Assembly: GCF_022701195.1 (NCBI RefSeq)
Contig: NZ_CP078089.1
Coordinates: 186,001 to 250,000, forward strand
DNA from: Allobaculum mucilyticum
Lineage (GTDB): Bacteria; Bacillota_I; Bacilli_A; Erysipelotrichales; Erysipelotrichaceae
Reading direction: 5' to 3'
DNA: 64,000 bases
Position numbers and translations under genes: made by a program. How positions within the stretch are numbered: the first letter of the stretch is position 1; each line of letters opens with the position of its first letter. Under the pieces are notes generated by a model, which saw nothing but the letters and a program-made list of their open reading frames with translations, was not told the origin of the DNA and made no database searches. Positions 17,342 through 27,300 of the stretch are shown here, piece after piece.

Positions 17342-17382
17342 TATCCGATATCGGATATTATTCTTATCATCCGATTTCGGAT
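17342..17382. promoter_or_regulatory. Paired palindromic operators before the MATE gene
   Basis: TATCCGATATCGGATA (17342-17357) and ATCCGATTTCGGAT (17369-17382) are two copies of ATCCGAT-n-TCGGAT, 26 bp apart centre to centre. They end 14 bp before the MATE start codon. They suit a MarR- or TetR-type repressor. The obvious candidate, the MarR gene at 19020, is itself broken. Confidence 0.65.
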
Positions 17383-17396
17383 AAAAGTAGAACTTT

Positions 17397-18974
17397 ATGA
17401 CTTCAAGTCTTTCACAGCACTTCACTGTCGGGAAGCTGATGGGTTTTGCCCTTCCATCAATCTTTGTCATGATCTTCACTTCGATCTATAGAGTCGTCGA
17501 CGGCTTTTTTCTGTCGAACTTTTCCGGAAAGACGGCTTTCGCTGCAGTCAACTTTGTCATGCCTGTCCTGATGATTCTTTCAAGTCTCTGTTTCATGATG
17601 GGTTAAGACTCTTCGGCCCTGATCAGCCGAACGCTAGGCAAAGGCAAACCGGAAAAAGCCAGGAAACAGTTCACCAGTTTGCTTCTTGCAACGATTCTGA
17701 TCGGTGCTGCCGCCTCTGTTCTTGGAATCCTTGTGATCCGACCGCTGCTTTCCTGGATGGGCTGTACAGATCAGATGTTTGCATCTGCCATCCCTTACAG
17801 CATCATTCTTCTTCTCTTTCTTCCCTTCTATATGGTTCAGATGTATTTCCAGAGCATCTTCGTTACAGCCGGTCGCGGTAAAACCGGATTTCTTGTCACG
17901 CTGGCTGGCGGTCTTCTCAATATTGTCCTGGACTATCTGCTGATCGGAGTACTGAACTGGGATGTTGTCGGTGCAGCTCTTGCAACTGGACTTGGCCAGA
18001 TGCTTGCTGTCATCTTTTCCCTGCTCTGCTTTCTTCCGAAAATAGCGAACAGAAAGATGAGCTTGCACGGTAATGATCTGAACACAGACAACCCAGACCG
18101 AAATACAGCCATAAATGCGAACACAAGTTCAAACGCAAATACATCCTCAGATACAAACGCAGATACGAATGAAAAGACGGGCATAATTAATAAGGAAGAA
18201 AACACTGCTCTTTTCTATGCTCCATGCCGAATCCGCTTTTCAGAATTTCTCCAGGCAGCCGCGAACGGTATGTCGGAATTCTTTTCAAACTCTGCTTCCG
18301 CGCTGATTTCCGTTCTGTACAACTGGCAGCTTCTTCGCTTTGCCGGAGAAGAAGGCGTGGCTGTCTACGGGACAATCATGTATGTTGCAATGATCTTCAT
18401 GGCTGTTTCGATCGGCTATACCATGGGCTGTGCGCCGCTGATCTCCTATCAGTACGGTGCCGGCAACCGGAAGGAGCAGACTTCCCTGACCCGCAAATCC
18501 CTTGCGATCATCGCAGCAGGATCTGTGCTCATGTTTGGAGCCAGTGAACTTCTTGCAGATCCGCTTGCTCATCTGTTTGCCGGATATGATCCATATCTTA
18601 TGGAAATGACCATTCAAGCATTCAGGTACTGCTCTCCTGTATTCCTGTTCTCTGGCATGGCAATTTTTGGATCCGGATTCTTCACAGCACTCAACGACGG
18701 ACCAGTATCCGCAATGATTGCCATGATCCGTACTCTTGTCTTCCAGACTGGCTTCATTCTGATTTTCCCGATGATCTGGGGACTGAACGGCATCTGGTCA
18801 TCCATGGCAGCCTCCGAAGCAATGGCCATGCTGACATTGCTGTATCTGATCTATCGATACAGAAATAAATATGGATATTTCTGCAGAGAAGACAGAAACG
18901 ACAGAGGAAACCCAACCAGCAAGTCTTCATCCAGCACTTCAGGCAGAGGCAAACTGTCTCCCGTTTTCATTTAA
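17397..18974 (+). pseudogene. MATE family efflux transporter, interrupted by a stop codon
   Basis: One frame runs 17397-18974 (525 codons before the final stop) and is broken only by TAA after residue 69, in FMMG-stop-DSSALISRTLGKGKPEKA. MATE proteins normally have GTGSSALI at this point. Both MatE halves are otherwise present (IYRVVDGFFLSN at the start; GGLLNIVLDYLLIG; IGYTMGCAPLISYQYGAG in the second half). The loop between the halves carries an Asn/Thr/Asp-rich insert (about residues 225-265) that is unusual. The product would export drugs or metabolites with sodium or protons. A restart at 17679 would lack the first helices. Probably inactive unless the stop is read through or is a base-call error. 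Confidence 0.8.
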
Positions 18975-19019
18975 GCTGTCTTTGAAATGGTAGAATGAGC
19001 TCGTATTAAAGGAGCTATC

Positions 19020-19530
19020 ATGGACAGAACTGAACACATAAACGAACAGACACCAGAGAGCAGCAGATTTGACAGAGAAACGATCGCTTCGGTGTACAGC
19101 AGGCTGCTGCAGATTGAAACGGACACCTGGGATATTTACATGGATGCAGGGCGGAAACTGCATGTCACAGAAAACGAACTCTGGATCCTGCTAAAATCTT
19201 CAGCAGTGAAAAACCGATCTGCCAGGCAGATCTGTCCCGCAAGCTTCATATTCCGGTTCAGACACTCAATTCAGCCCTGTCCAAAATGACAAAAAAAGAT
19301 GGATCACACTTGAATCCATCCCGGGTTCACAGAAATCGAAAGGAATCTTCCTGACAGAAGCCGGTCATCAGGCTACTGATCCGGTTCTTACTCAGGTTCG
19401 GGAAGCCGAACAAACCGCTTTTGAATCTTTAGGCTATGCGCAGGCAAAAGCGATGCTGGAAACCATCGAGCTCTATAACGACCGTTTCGAAAAAGAGATG
19501 CAGGAACGTCTGCGTGATATTGAACTCTGA
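19020..19530 (+). pseudogene. MarR family regulator with two frameshifts
   Basis: Starts MDRTEHINEQ with a good ribosome site (AAGGAG). The winged helix continues in the next frame (IFSSEKPICQADLSRKLHI and then PVQTLNSALSKMTKK), and the wing and dimer helix continue in a third (RWITLESIPG, GIFLTEAGHQA, then ELYNDRFEKEMQERL). Restoring one A in the AAAA tract near 19191-19196 and one A in the A7 tract near 19291-19297 gives a clean 170-residue MarR protein. It follows the MATE gene by 45 nt and probably controlled it through the palindromes at 17342-17382. Confidence 0.8.
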
Positions 19531-19602
19531 AGATCTGACCAGCTTCTTCTATACGTTAATATCCCCAAAACAGGTACTAACAACTTAGCGATATCTGGAT
19601 TT

Positions 19603-21685
19603 GGGACTAAAGTCTGATAAAAGGAATGTTCTTTAGATAAAGGATATTCCTTTTCTTTTTGCCTTGCTGGATTTATTTAAATATGATATGATTTAAGTGA
19701 GTAATATATCGACTAAGGTAAAATCAGGAGTGAATAAATAACTATGGCTGTCTACAGAACCCTCGAAGTTGATATCCCAAAAGAGCGTGTGACCATTGAA
19801 AAACAGAAAAACGGAAAGCCTGCTTTGATCAAATACGTCATCGAAGCACCCTATAATCGTGAGAAAGGCTATCCCGAACCAAAGCGGACAACGATCGGAC
19901 ATCAATGCGCGAACAGTCGTACAAAGATGCACCCAACTTCCCAATACAAAAAAATCTTCCCGAAAAAATGGGAAGAACTGACGCATGAGAAGGTCTCTCC
20001 GACAATCAAAAAAATTGGACTTTTCACTCTGGCTCAAGCCGTCAACGCCAAAACAGGGATCAAAGACATCCTCGATAAAATCTACGGGTCTGAGATTTCC
20101 GGCGCAATCATTGAACAGGCTCTGTACTCCATCCTGCACCACTCCAACGCTGTTTCGTCATTCACGCAGAAGATGGAAGATGAGCTTCTGTATTCACCAG
20201 AAGCCCGAAGCGACAGTTACTATACGGACCTCTTCGCTCATCGAATGAAGGAAGAACAGGAACTGAGTTTCAAAGAAGCCTGGGCCTCTTCATGCAAAAA
20301 CGATGGAGCCGAAGACGTATGGCTCTGCATCGACGGATCGAACGATGACTGCCAGAGCCAGGGCGTCGATCTGGCAGAAAAAGGAATGTCCAAATCACAC
20401 ACCAATAATAATGTGATCAGCTTTACTTATGCGGTAACCGTTGATGGAAAGCCTGTTTCTTTCGAAGCGTATCGCGGCGGTCTGGTAGATTTCAAAGCCA
20501 TGAAAGTCGTCATCACTCATCTGGTTGAAGCCGGATTTCATGTCAAAGGCGTCATTCTCGACCGCGGCTGCTGTAACTCCGATGTGCTCCACTATCTGCG
20601 TGACCATCAGATCCCTTACATCGTCATGGTCAAAGGATGTCCATCTCAGTGCAAAGAGATGTGGGAGACTTATGGCAGTCGAATTAAAATGAATGTTGAG
20701 TATCTGGTGGAGGATACCTGCCTGTTCGCCGCTCAGCAGAAAGTGTCTCTGTATCACAGCTGTGATTGGGAAGACTACGTCACTCTGTACTTTGACTATC
20801 AGAATGGCAGTGAACGGATTACTGCTCTTCTCAATAATCTGTATGCAGCCAGATCCAAAGCTCCGCGACAGATGGAACGCGGAAAAGAAGTCATCCTGGA
20901 AGGAAAGTATGAAGATCTTCTGGTTGTCGACGAAGCAGCAGAGGGAAAACAGAAAATCAGCCTGAATACGGAGAATCTCCAAAAGGTGATCAACGAAAAA
21001 GGGTTATACAGTATCGTCAGCTCGTTACCTTTTACTCCTCATGAAATTCACAGCCTTTATCAGGCAAGAAGTGCAGTAGAAGTACAGTTCCGAGTTATGA
21101 AAACCCAGCTTGGATATGGAACTTCACGCGTACAGTGCTCGGCAAGCTTAAAAGCTAAGTTCCTTGTGGGATTCGTAGCGGCAGTCATTCGACATGAGCT
21201 GGCACTGGCAGCTGCAGAGACAGGGCGGAGCACCAATCAGATGGTCCAGGAAGCGGATAAGCTGCAGATGCAGAAGATGAACAGCTCATATGTCTATACG
21301 CATACGGAAAGCGAACGCCTAAAAAGCTTTATCGAGAAGCTGGGAATTGAAGACGTTTTCGAACTGATCGATGAGTCAGTGATGTATGAGAATGACAGGC
21401 TTGCCGGAAGAAGTGGGACTCCGCGGAAAAGAAAGACCGGTATGGCCAAAGGAACGCACCGTCAGAAGGTCGATGAGAATGGCAATGTGATCCGTAAGAA
21501 ACCTGGAGTTAAACCCGGAACTGTTCGTCCAGCCATCAAAAAAGACGGTACACCGCGAAAGAAACCAGGAGTTCCGGCAGGAACAAAACGAGGCAAGTTC
21601 AACAAGGACGGAAACCTTCGGAAAAAGCCGGGACCAAAGGCAAAATAAGCAAAAAACTTCCACGATTTCAGGCTTTATTAGTCCC
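19603..21685 (+). mobile_element. IS1634-like insertion sequence
   Basis: A single long transposase gene flanked by GGGACTAA (19603-19610) and its inverse TTAGTCCC (21678-21685), taken as the core of the terminal repeats, giving about 2.1 kb. No target duplication was found at these points, so the limits are tentative. Confidence 0.6.
19744..21648 (+). CDS. IS1634 family transposase
   Basis: A 634-residue DDE transposase of the IS4/IS1634 superfamily. Candidate catalytic acids are in LCIDGSNDD, VILDRGCCNS and LYQARSAVEVQFRVMK (YREK-like block). The last 80 residues are basic and repetitive: GNVIRKKPGVKPG, GTPRKKPGVPAG and GNLRKKPGPKAK, AT-hook-like units each preceded by a KxDGxx turn. The frame is complete and looks functional. 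It lies directly after the decayed MarR gene. Confidence 0.88.
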   Translation: MAVYRTLEVDIPKERVTIEKQKNGKPALIKYVIEAPYNREKGYPEPKRTTIGHQCANSRTKMHPTSQYKKIFPKKWEELTHEKVSPTIKKIGLFTLAQAVNAKTGIKDILDKIYGSEISGAIIEQALYSILHHSNAVSSFTQKMEDELLYSPEARSDSYYTDLFAHRMKEEQELSFKEAWASSCKNDGAEDVWLCIDGSNDDCQSQGVDLAEKGMSKSHTNNNVISFTYAVTVDGKPVSFEAYRGGLVDFKAMKVVITHLVEAGFHVKGVILDRGCCNSDVLHYLRDHQIPYIVMVKGCPSQCKEMWETYGSRIKMNVEYLVEDTCLFAAQQKVSLYHSCDWEDYVTLYFDYQNGSERITALLNNLYAARSKAPRQMERGKEVILEGKYEDLLVVDEAAEGKQKISLNTENLQKVINEKGLYSIVSSLPFTPHEIHSLYQARSAVEVQFRVMKTQLGYGTSRVQCSASLKAKFLVGFVAAVIRHELALAAAETGRSTNQMVQEADKLQMQKMNSSYVYTHTESERLKSFIEKLGIEDVFELIDESVMYENDRLAGRSGTPRKRKTGMAKGTHRQKVDENGNVIRKKPGVKPGTVRPAIKKDGTPRKKPGVPAGTKRGKFNKDGNLRKKPGPKAK

Positions 21686-21698
21686 GGAATCGTGGAAG
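21657..21698 (-). terminator. Hairpin at the IS1634-like right end
   Basis: CTTCCACGATT pairs with AATCGTGGAAG; the T-run (TTTTTT) follows on the minus strand. It would stop transcripts entering the transposase gene from the right on the antisense strand. It overlaps the proposed right end. Confidence 0.6.
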
Positions 21699-21836
21699 TT
21701 AACGTCTATATATAAGGAAGGAAAAATATAAACCAGAAGTCGGGAATGGGAAGAACGGAAGAGCGAAAGAGATTAGACTTCTTTTCTGCTCCAGCTGCGC
21801 GCCAGAACTGTTCACTGTTCTTTTCCCCAATATAAA

Positions 21837-21864
21837 ACCGCCTGCGCTCAGTGAGCCAGGCGGT
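21837..21864 (-). terminator. Intrinsic terminator of the DUF5648 gene
   Basis: ACCGCCTG pairs with CAGGCGGT, followed on the minus strand by TTTATATT, 65 nt past the stop codon. Confidence 0.7.
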
Positions 21865-21928
21865 TCGTTTGTATCGTCAGAAAACGGCTTTCGGGCGATC
21901 TTTCAATCCTGATGAACAGATTTGCAGA

Positions 21929-22804
21929 CTATTCAGCGTCTGGAGTCCCGATTACAGGGGTATACCAGGCAATGCCTTCATCTTTCCAGCCAATAGAAAT
22001 CAGATGATCCTTTTCTGTAGTGTTGGCGGTGTAGTTGTGTCTTCCGGTTTTAGCATTCGGGTTGTACTGACGGTAAACCGGAACATCTGCATCTGGATTG
22101 CAGTACCAGGCAACGCCTTCCTGTTTCCAGCCAAGTTTTGCAAGAGCATCATATTCCTTTATATTCATCGTATAGTGGTGGTCTCCTGCGTTTGGATCAT
22201 ACAGACGATATACTGGCGTATTTGAGGAATCGGAGGCAAGCCATCCATATCCTTCATTTTTCCAGCCAAGCTGAATCAGCACTTTTCGCTCGTTCTGATC
22301 CGATGTATAAAAATGTTCGCCGCTATTTGGATTGTATAAACGGAAAATATATGGATCTTCCGAAACGACAAAATACATGTTCCGCCCAACATCCGAAATT
22401 CCAATAATTTCATCCGGATATTTCTCGCGCAGCGTCTCCCATGTTTTGGCAGTGTACGTATAGTCATATCCGATCTCATATTTGCCCTGTCTGTTTGCAT
22501 GAAGGATACCCTGATCATCGAGATTTAAAGCTTCCCCGGATAACCCATACCATTTTACGTCGTACTCAAGTTTGACATCCTTGTACCAGTCTTCTGTATA
22601 GGTCAGCTTGAGAGCATCTTCTGTGCGCAGATAATGCCAGTCGCCATATTCAGGATCAATTTCAAGAATGCCCTCCGATTTGGATTCTGTTTCTGTAATC
22701 TCAGTCTGAGCAGCAGTCTCATCAGCAGCAAGGACAGAAGTCGTAACTGACCCCATCATGAATGACGCAGCGAATACAGCAGTAAGCAGTTTTTGCATAA
22801 GCAT
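21929..22804 (-). CDS. Secreted protein with three DUF5648 repeats
   Basis: A 291-residue protein with an N-terminal signal peptide ending near VLAADE (residue 28). Residues 30-155 are a polar domain with no family recognised. Residues 165-285 hold three tandem repeats of about 40 residues with the pattern YRLYNPNSGEHFYT, then LGWKNEGYGW, matching DUF5648, a repeat common in cell-surface and lytic proteins of Gram-positive gut bacteria. No LPxTG or membrane anchor is visible. Role unknown; wall or glycan binding is a guess. Confidence 0.75.
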   Translation of the reverse strand: MLMQKLLTAVFAASFMMGSVTTSVLAADETAAQTEITETESKSEGILEIDPEYGDWHYLRTEDALKLTYTEDWYKDVKLEYDVKWYGLSGEALNLDDQGILHANRQGKYEIGYDYTYTAKTWETLREKYPDEIIGISDVGRNMYFVVSEDPYIFRLYNPNSGEHFYTSDQNERKVLIQLGWKNEGYGWLASDSSNTPVYRLYDPNAGDHHYTMNIKEYDALAKLGWKQEGVAWYCNPDADVPVYRQYNPNAKTGRHNYTANTTEKDHLISIGWKDEGIAWYTPVIGTPDAE

Positions 22805-23314
22805 CTCCTTTTTTCACATAGAATCTCTGATCAGACTCTGGACAGTTTCAGACTTCAGATTTCCAGTACCGGTAAACTCTGACTTATCCTCCCGGTCGAT
22901 CATAACTGAACTATAGAACATGTTCATTTCCTGAAGAAGCGAGGTCTGAAACTCTCTGGAAGCCCTGAGAGAAAAGTATGAATCCCCTGCTATTGTTCAT
23001 TTAAATGACCTGCTTTGCATCAGATCAGTTAAACAGACAAATCAGCTGGGCATATCCGTTTATTCCGTCATCGTTATCAGTGATTTAATGTGAACGTTTT
23101 TTTATGCTACTATATTTATTAATTGTACGAAATATTTTCCGGTCAATTCATTTGTTTCACCGGTCCTGATCTGGATGACTGCACTGCGTAAGTTATTCAT
23201 ACACAGACCCCTGCAGCCCTCGCATAAAGCACTTTTTCTTCTGATCGCTTCCGCAGAGTCTGCAGAAGAACTTTTGGAAAACTCATTTTTGCAGAACCAG
23301 TAAATACGGAAAAA
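22805..23314. other. Gene-free AT-rich interval
   Basis: About 500 bp with no supported gene. The stretch 22805-22930 is probably the promoter region of the DUF5648 gene. Nothing else is recognised. Confidence 0.5.
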
Positions 23315-23368
23315 AGAGGTTCTGAAACAGTCTGCCTTGTCTGGCAGATGACTGATTTCAGAACCTCT
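23315..23368 (-). terminator. Long intrinsic terminator
   Basis: AGAGGTTCTGAAA pairs with TTTCAGAACCTCT, with an inner TCTGCC/GGCAGA stem; six T follow on the minus strand. It serves the Panacea-like gene. Confidence 0.85.
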
Positions 23369-23412
23369 CTGTTTTCTCGCCCTGAATATTTCAATTCAAA
23401 TTCAGTTATTCC

Positions 23413-23949
23413 CTATTTCATGCTGAAGCACAGGCATCCGCTCATGTCTGTTTCTTCATAATATCCTGGATCATATGTGCAATGACTCATCGACCAGAGT
23501 GCTTTCAGCCGGGAAAGTTTCTGTGCATCTTCAGCAATCGTTTCTTCCGACAGGGCAGCCACTGCCTGTTCGGTCGAATTCTGTTTGGCTTCGATCCAGC
23601 TCTTTTCACTGACGACATATTCACGGAGTTCGCTCTCATTCCAGGAACCATAGATTGCCAGAATAGAATTGAGAACACCGATTACGTTTTTCGTCAGTTT
23701 GGCAGCCGTCGGCCTCCAGCGTCCGGTATGACCGCCCTTCCAGCTGCAGTTTTCACAGATTACCCCATCATCTGTGCAGCGGAATGTACATGGGACAAGC
23801 CCTTCCCCAAAAATACAGGTGCTTTCGCGTGTTGCAAGGTACAGCAGGTTATGAATTCTCTGCGCGCTGGGCAGAGCGCCCTCAGCACGGCGAATGTTTT
23901 TCGCAAGATAGCAGGCACAGTCGCAAGCCTGAACGGAACGTGATTTCAT
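23413..23949 (-). CDS. Panacea (SocA-like) domain protein, cysteine-rich
   Basis: About 178 residues from the ATG at 23949; an upstream in-frame TTG at 24018 would add 23 residues and is less likely. The domain outline fits the Panacea/SocA group: VQACDCACYLAKNIRRAEG, then IHNLLYLATRESTCIFGEGL, and near residue 120 LAIYGSWNESELREYVVSE followed by KSWIEA. Unlike usual members it has a cysteine cluster in the middle (CTFRC, CENC) and CDCAC near the start, which suggests metal binding. Panacea domains are known mostly as antitoxins or protein-degradation adaptors; no toxin gene is adjacent here. Moderate certainty on family, low on role. Confidence 0.55.
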   Translation of the reverse strand: MKSRSVQACDCACYLAKNIRRAEGALPSAQRIHNLLYLATRESTCIFGEGLVPCTFRCTDDGVICENCSWKGGHTGRWRPTAAKLTKNVIGVLNSILAIYGSWNESELREYVVSEKSWIEAKQNSTEQAVAALSEETIAEDAQKLSRLKALWSMSHCTYDPGYYEETDMSGCLCFSMK

Positions 23950-24232
23950 ATCAATAAAATAACCCCGATCACATAGAAAACCAATAATCCCCGGGCCTGT
24001 AAGGGCTATAGCAGGCAAAGATTAACGGGTTCTTAATGTTATGCGCTTTCAAACCTCTCAGGGATGATCCTCCTTATTTGCGGCAGATCATTATCTGATT
24101 CAGATACTCTGATTGATCTGAAAGAGCTGATTCATTTAACTTTCATTCTCTTTCCATAAAACCGCAGCACTGAGGATGAATCCTGAACAGACTGGTCGTG
24201 ACATGAGCGTTTCCTGTTTTTCCATCGAAAAA

Positions 24233-24284
24233 GCGAGGATGATTCCAGACCGCCAGACAGCGGATTTTCCGGATTCATCCTCGC
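24233..24284. terminator. Bidirectional terminator after SGNH protein 1
   Basis: GCGAGGATGA pairs with TCATCCTCGC, with T-runs on both strands. It lies about 100 nt past the stop at 24386 on the minus strand. Confidence 0.8.
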
Positions 24285-24385
24285 GTTTTTACATATCATC
24301 AGAAAGACTGATGCGATACCATTTTTGACTAAGGATCCATCTAACTGAACTGACTCAGGCAGTCAGTCATGCAACGGTCATCTTT

Positions 24386-27300
24386 TCAGTTTTCCAGGTT
24401 CAGAGCATCAAGAGCTTCTTTGGATGGAGTTCTGCGCAGAGCAAGCAGACTGTTGTTCAGAGTAAGAGCCATGCTGTCGATCTGCTCCTGACTTTCCGGA
24501 TTCTCCAGAACAGAGAGTGCCTGTTTGAGAACTGCATCAAATTCCGCATCCTTGTTTTCAAATGCGCCATCAAGCGAGCTGGCATAATCTGCGGCAGCCT
24601 GCAGAACGTCTTTGACCAGTTCAGGTTCTGGCTCCGGATCGGTTTCCGAATAGGCAGCTGCTGTGATCTGCTGTGCATTTGCGGTATTGAGGCATTCATC
24701 AGAGAAGATGACATCACGCATCTGACCTTTGAAGCCGTCGATTACAGTCTGGGTATCTGTTCCATTGTAATAGCCGCCAAGGGTAAGCTGATTCATTCCA
24801 GCCAGTGTTGAGAAGAAGCCGGCATTTCCTGCTCCGTCAAATTCCTTGGCCATCACGCCATCGATGTACCAGCAGAAGGTATGAGCAGATCCAGGATTGC
24901 AGACAAGAACAACATTGTGCCACTCGCCATCGCCAAGATCATCCGTATTCGCATCAGCTCGTGTATGAGCAAGGTCCGGGCGAAGGGAAAGATTTTCGCC
25001 AAGCGGGTGCAGAAGGATGGAATGTCTGTTGACGGTTCCGCCGCCTGACTTAATCAGTGTTGTCGTAGTTCCGGCAACTTTTCCATAAACAAGTGCCATG
25101 GAATCAGTGGAAGCTTCGGTTCTGAAGCGGAAGAAGAGACTTCCGCTGCTCATTTTGCTGACTGTTTCAGCCTGATCGGAGATATCAACAAACTGACTGC
25201 CATCAAATGTCTGTCTGGCAAGCGGTTTATAGACTTCTGCATTTGCTTTATAGGCATCCATGCCTGTTTTCACTTCTTTTGTTTCAGATGTATGTGCCGT
25301 TCCATCATTCCAGCTCAGTCTGTAGAAATAGGTCTTTTCCGGTTCAACTGAATCGACAAATGATGTGGCATTGCTTGTTCCAGCCTGTGTGAACGGACCA
25401 TCCTGTGATTCAGCACGAAGAATCGTAACGGTCGCACCCGTGCTGTTTTCAAAACTGAGGTTCACATTCGCATAACCGGCGGAAGCTTTGTTAAAGACGA
25501 TGTCAGCTGGCAGGCCAGAAGAAGGAATCGTAACTTGTGCAGGTGCATAGGTAGTAACGACAGAATCTGTGGTCGCAATCTTCACATTGACTGCAGCCTG
25601 TTTCCCTCCGGGGAGTCCGGTAAAGCGGATCGTTGTCGGACTGGTACTGTCGGCTCTGTCATAGTTTTTCGTCCAGGTAATTCCATCGATCGTAACGGAA
25701 ACTTCAGCTGTTCCGGCTGTTTTTCCGCTCTCAAGCATTGAAGTCAGATCAACGGACAGTTCTCCAGGACCTGTCTGAGGTTCAGGCTGGACTGTTAATG
25801 TTCTGGCCGTCTGATTCATCCGGTAATCCAGACGGCAGATCATATTCGACTCATCGAAGATACCCATGGCTTTTGTCAGGTCATTGAACATGACTTTATG
25901 ACCAGTGCCATTTGGATGCAGGCCGTCGCTGTTGAGATTTCCGGTTCCGCCCTGGTTGGCATTGGACTGTCTGGCGATCGCCGCATCCCATGTAGCGGCA
26001 TGGTCTGCCAGGATATAGCCGTCTTCTTCTGCAACTTCACGGACTTTGGCAATGTACTGTTTCAGATTTCCACGACCGGAAGCTGTGGTTACATTGCAGG
26101 CACGCAGAACAATCAGAACATTCGGGTTCTGGGCTTTGATCAGTCCGATGTTTTCCTTCAACTGCGATTTGAACAGATCAGGAGTCACGCCGGAAGCAGC
26201 ACAGTCATTCATCGCGAGCATGATCATCGCAACATCGGGAACATAGGTCTGCATGCGGGCTGTTTTGTGCGGATCACTCAGCGTATCTCTGGCAATTGCA
26301 CCGCTGACTGCCGTATTGATGATCAGATCATCCGGACGGTTAAGACCATTTGGATCATGCATATATTTATCAAACAACTGAACAATAGTGTCATAGCCTC
26401 TGGTATGACGGCATCCATGGGTAATGGAATCGCCATAGAACACCCAGGTCAGCTTTTCATCCGAAGCCAGAAGTTCACGGATTTTCTTCTGACTGTCATT
26501 GAGCGAATTTTCATCCTGCATAAGAGACTTGCGGGATGCTCTGGCATCACCTTTGGAAATCGTATAGGACGGAAGTTCCGCTTTTCCATCTGCAGAAACA
26601 ATTCTCAGCGTCCAGCTTCCGTCATTTACCGGAAGAGATACACTCTGTCCTGCTGAAAGCGGAGTACTCAGAGTCAGACCGCTGTCTTCAGCTGTAACTA
26701 TCCAGTTAGCTGTCCCGAGAACAGACTGTGCAGCCAGAGTCAGATCAAGAGATTCTCCGGTAAATGAAGCACTTAAGGCTTCCTGTTCTGCAGGCAGAGT
26801 GCGATATTCAGGTTTGCTTACCGGAACGCAGTCATCCAGGTTTCCTGCATTATAATCACCGGTTGTTGAACCTCCGGTCGCACGTTCAAGTGTAAGAGCC
26901 ATCTCATAATGACCGTTTCCATCGAGCAGACCATCCTCGTTCAGGCAGGTTGATTTAAACGTCTCTGTATTCGTTGAAGTGAACTGGTCGACGATGAAGA
27001 CCTTCTGTACTTTCGGCTCGGCAGACGTATCACTCGCAAATGTTGATTTGATCAGAGCTGCAATCTGACTTGCTGCTTCATTCTGTGATGCATCCTTATA
27101 CGCATGTGGAGTCTGAACAATAAGGTATCCGGAAGTTACTGCACCTTTCAGCTGATTCAGAGAGGCCTGATAAGCTGTTTTCCATGTTTCTTTGTTTTCA
27201 GCCTGGATATAGTCGGTGATGTCTTCAATTCCCGGCGTATAGACAACTGTTCTTGCATGGAATACATTCTGTTTGGCGGCAAGGCTCTGCAGAACATCAC

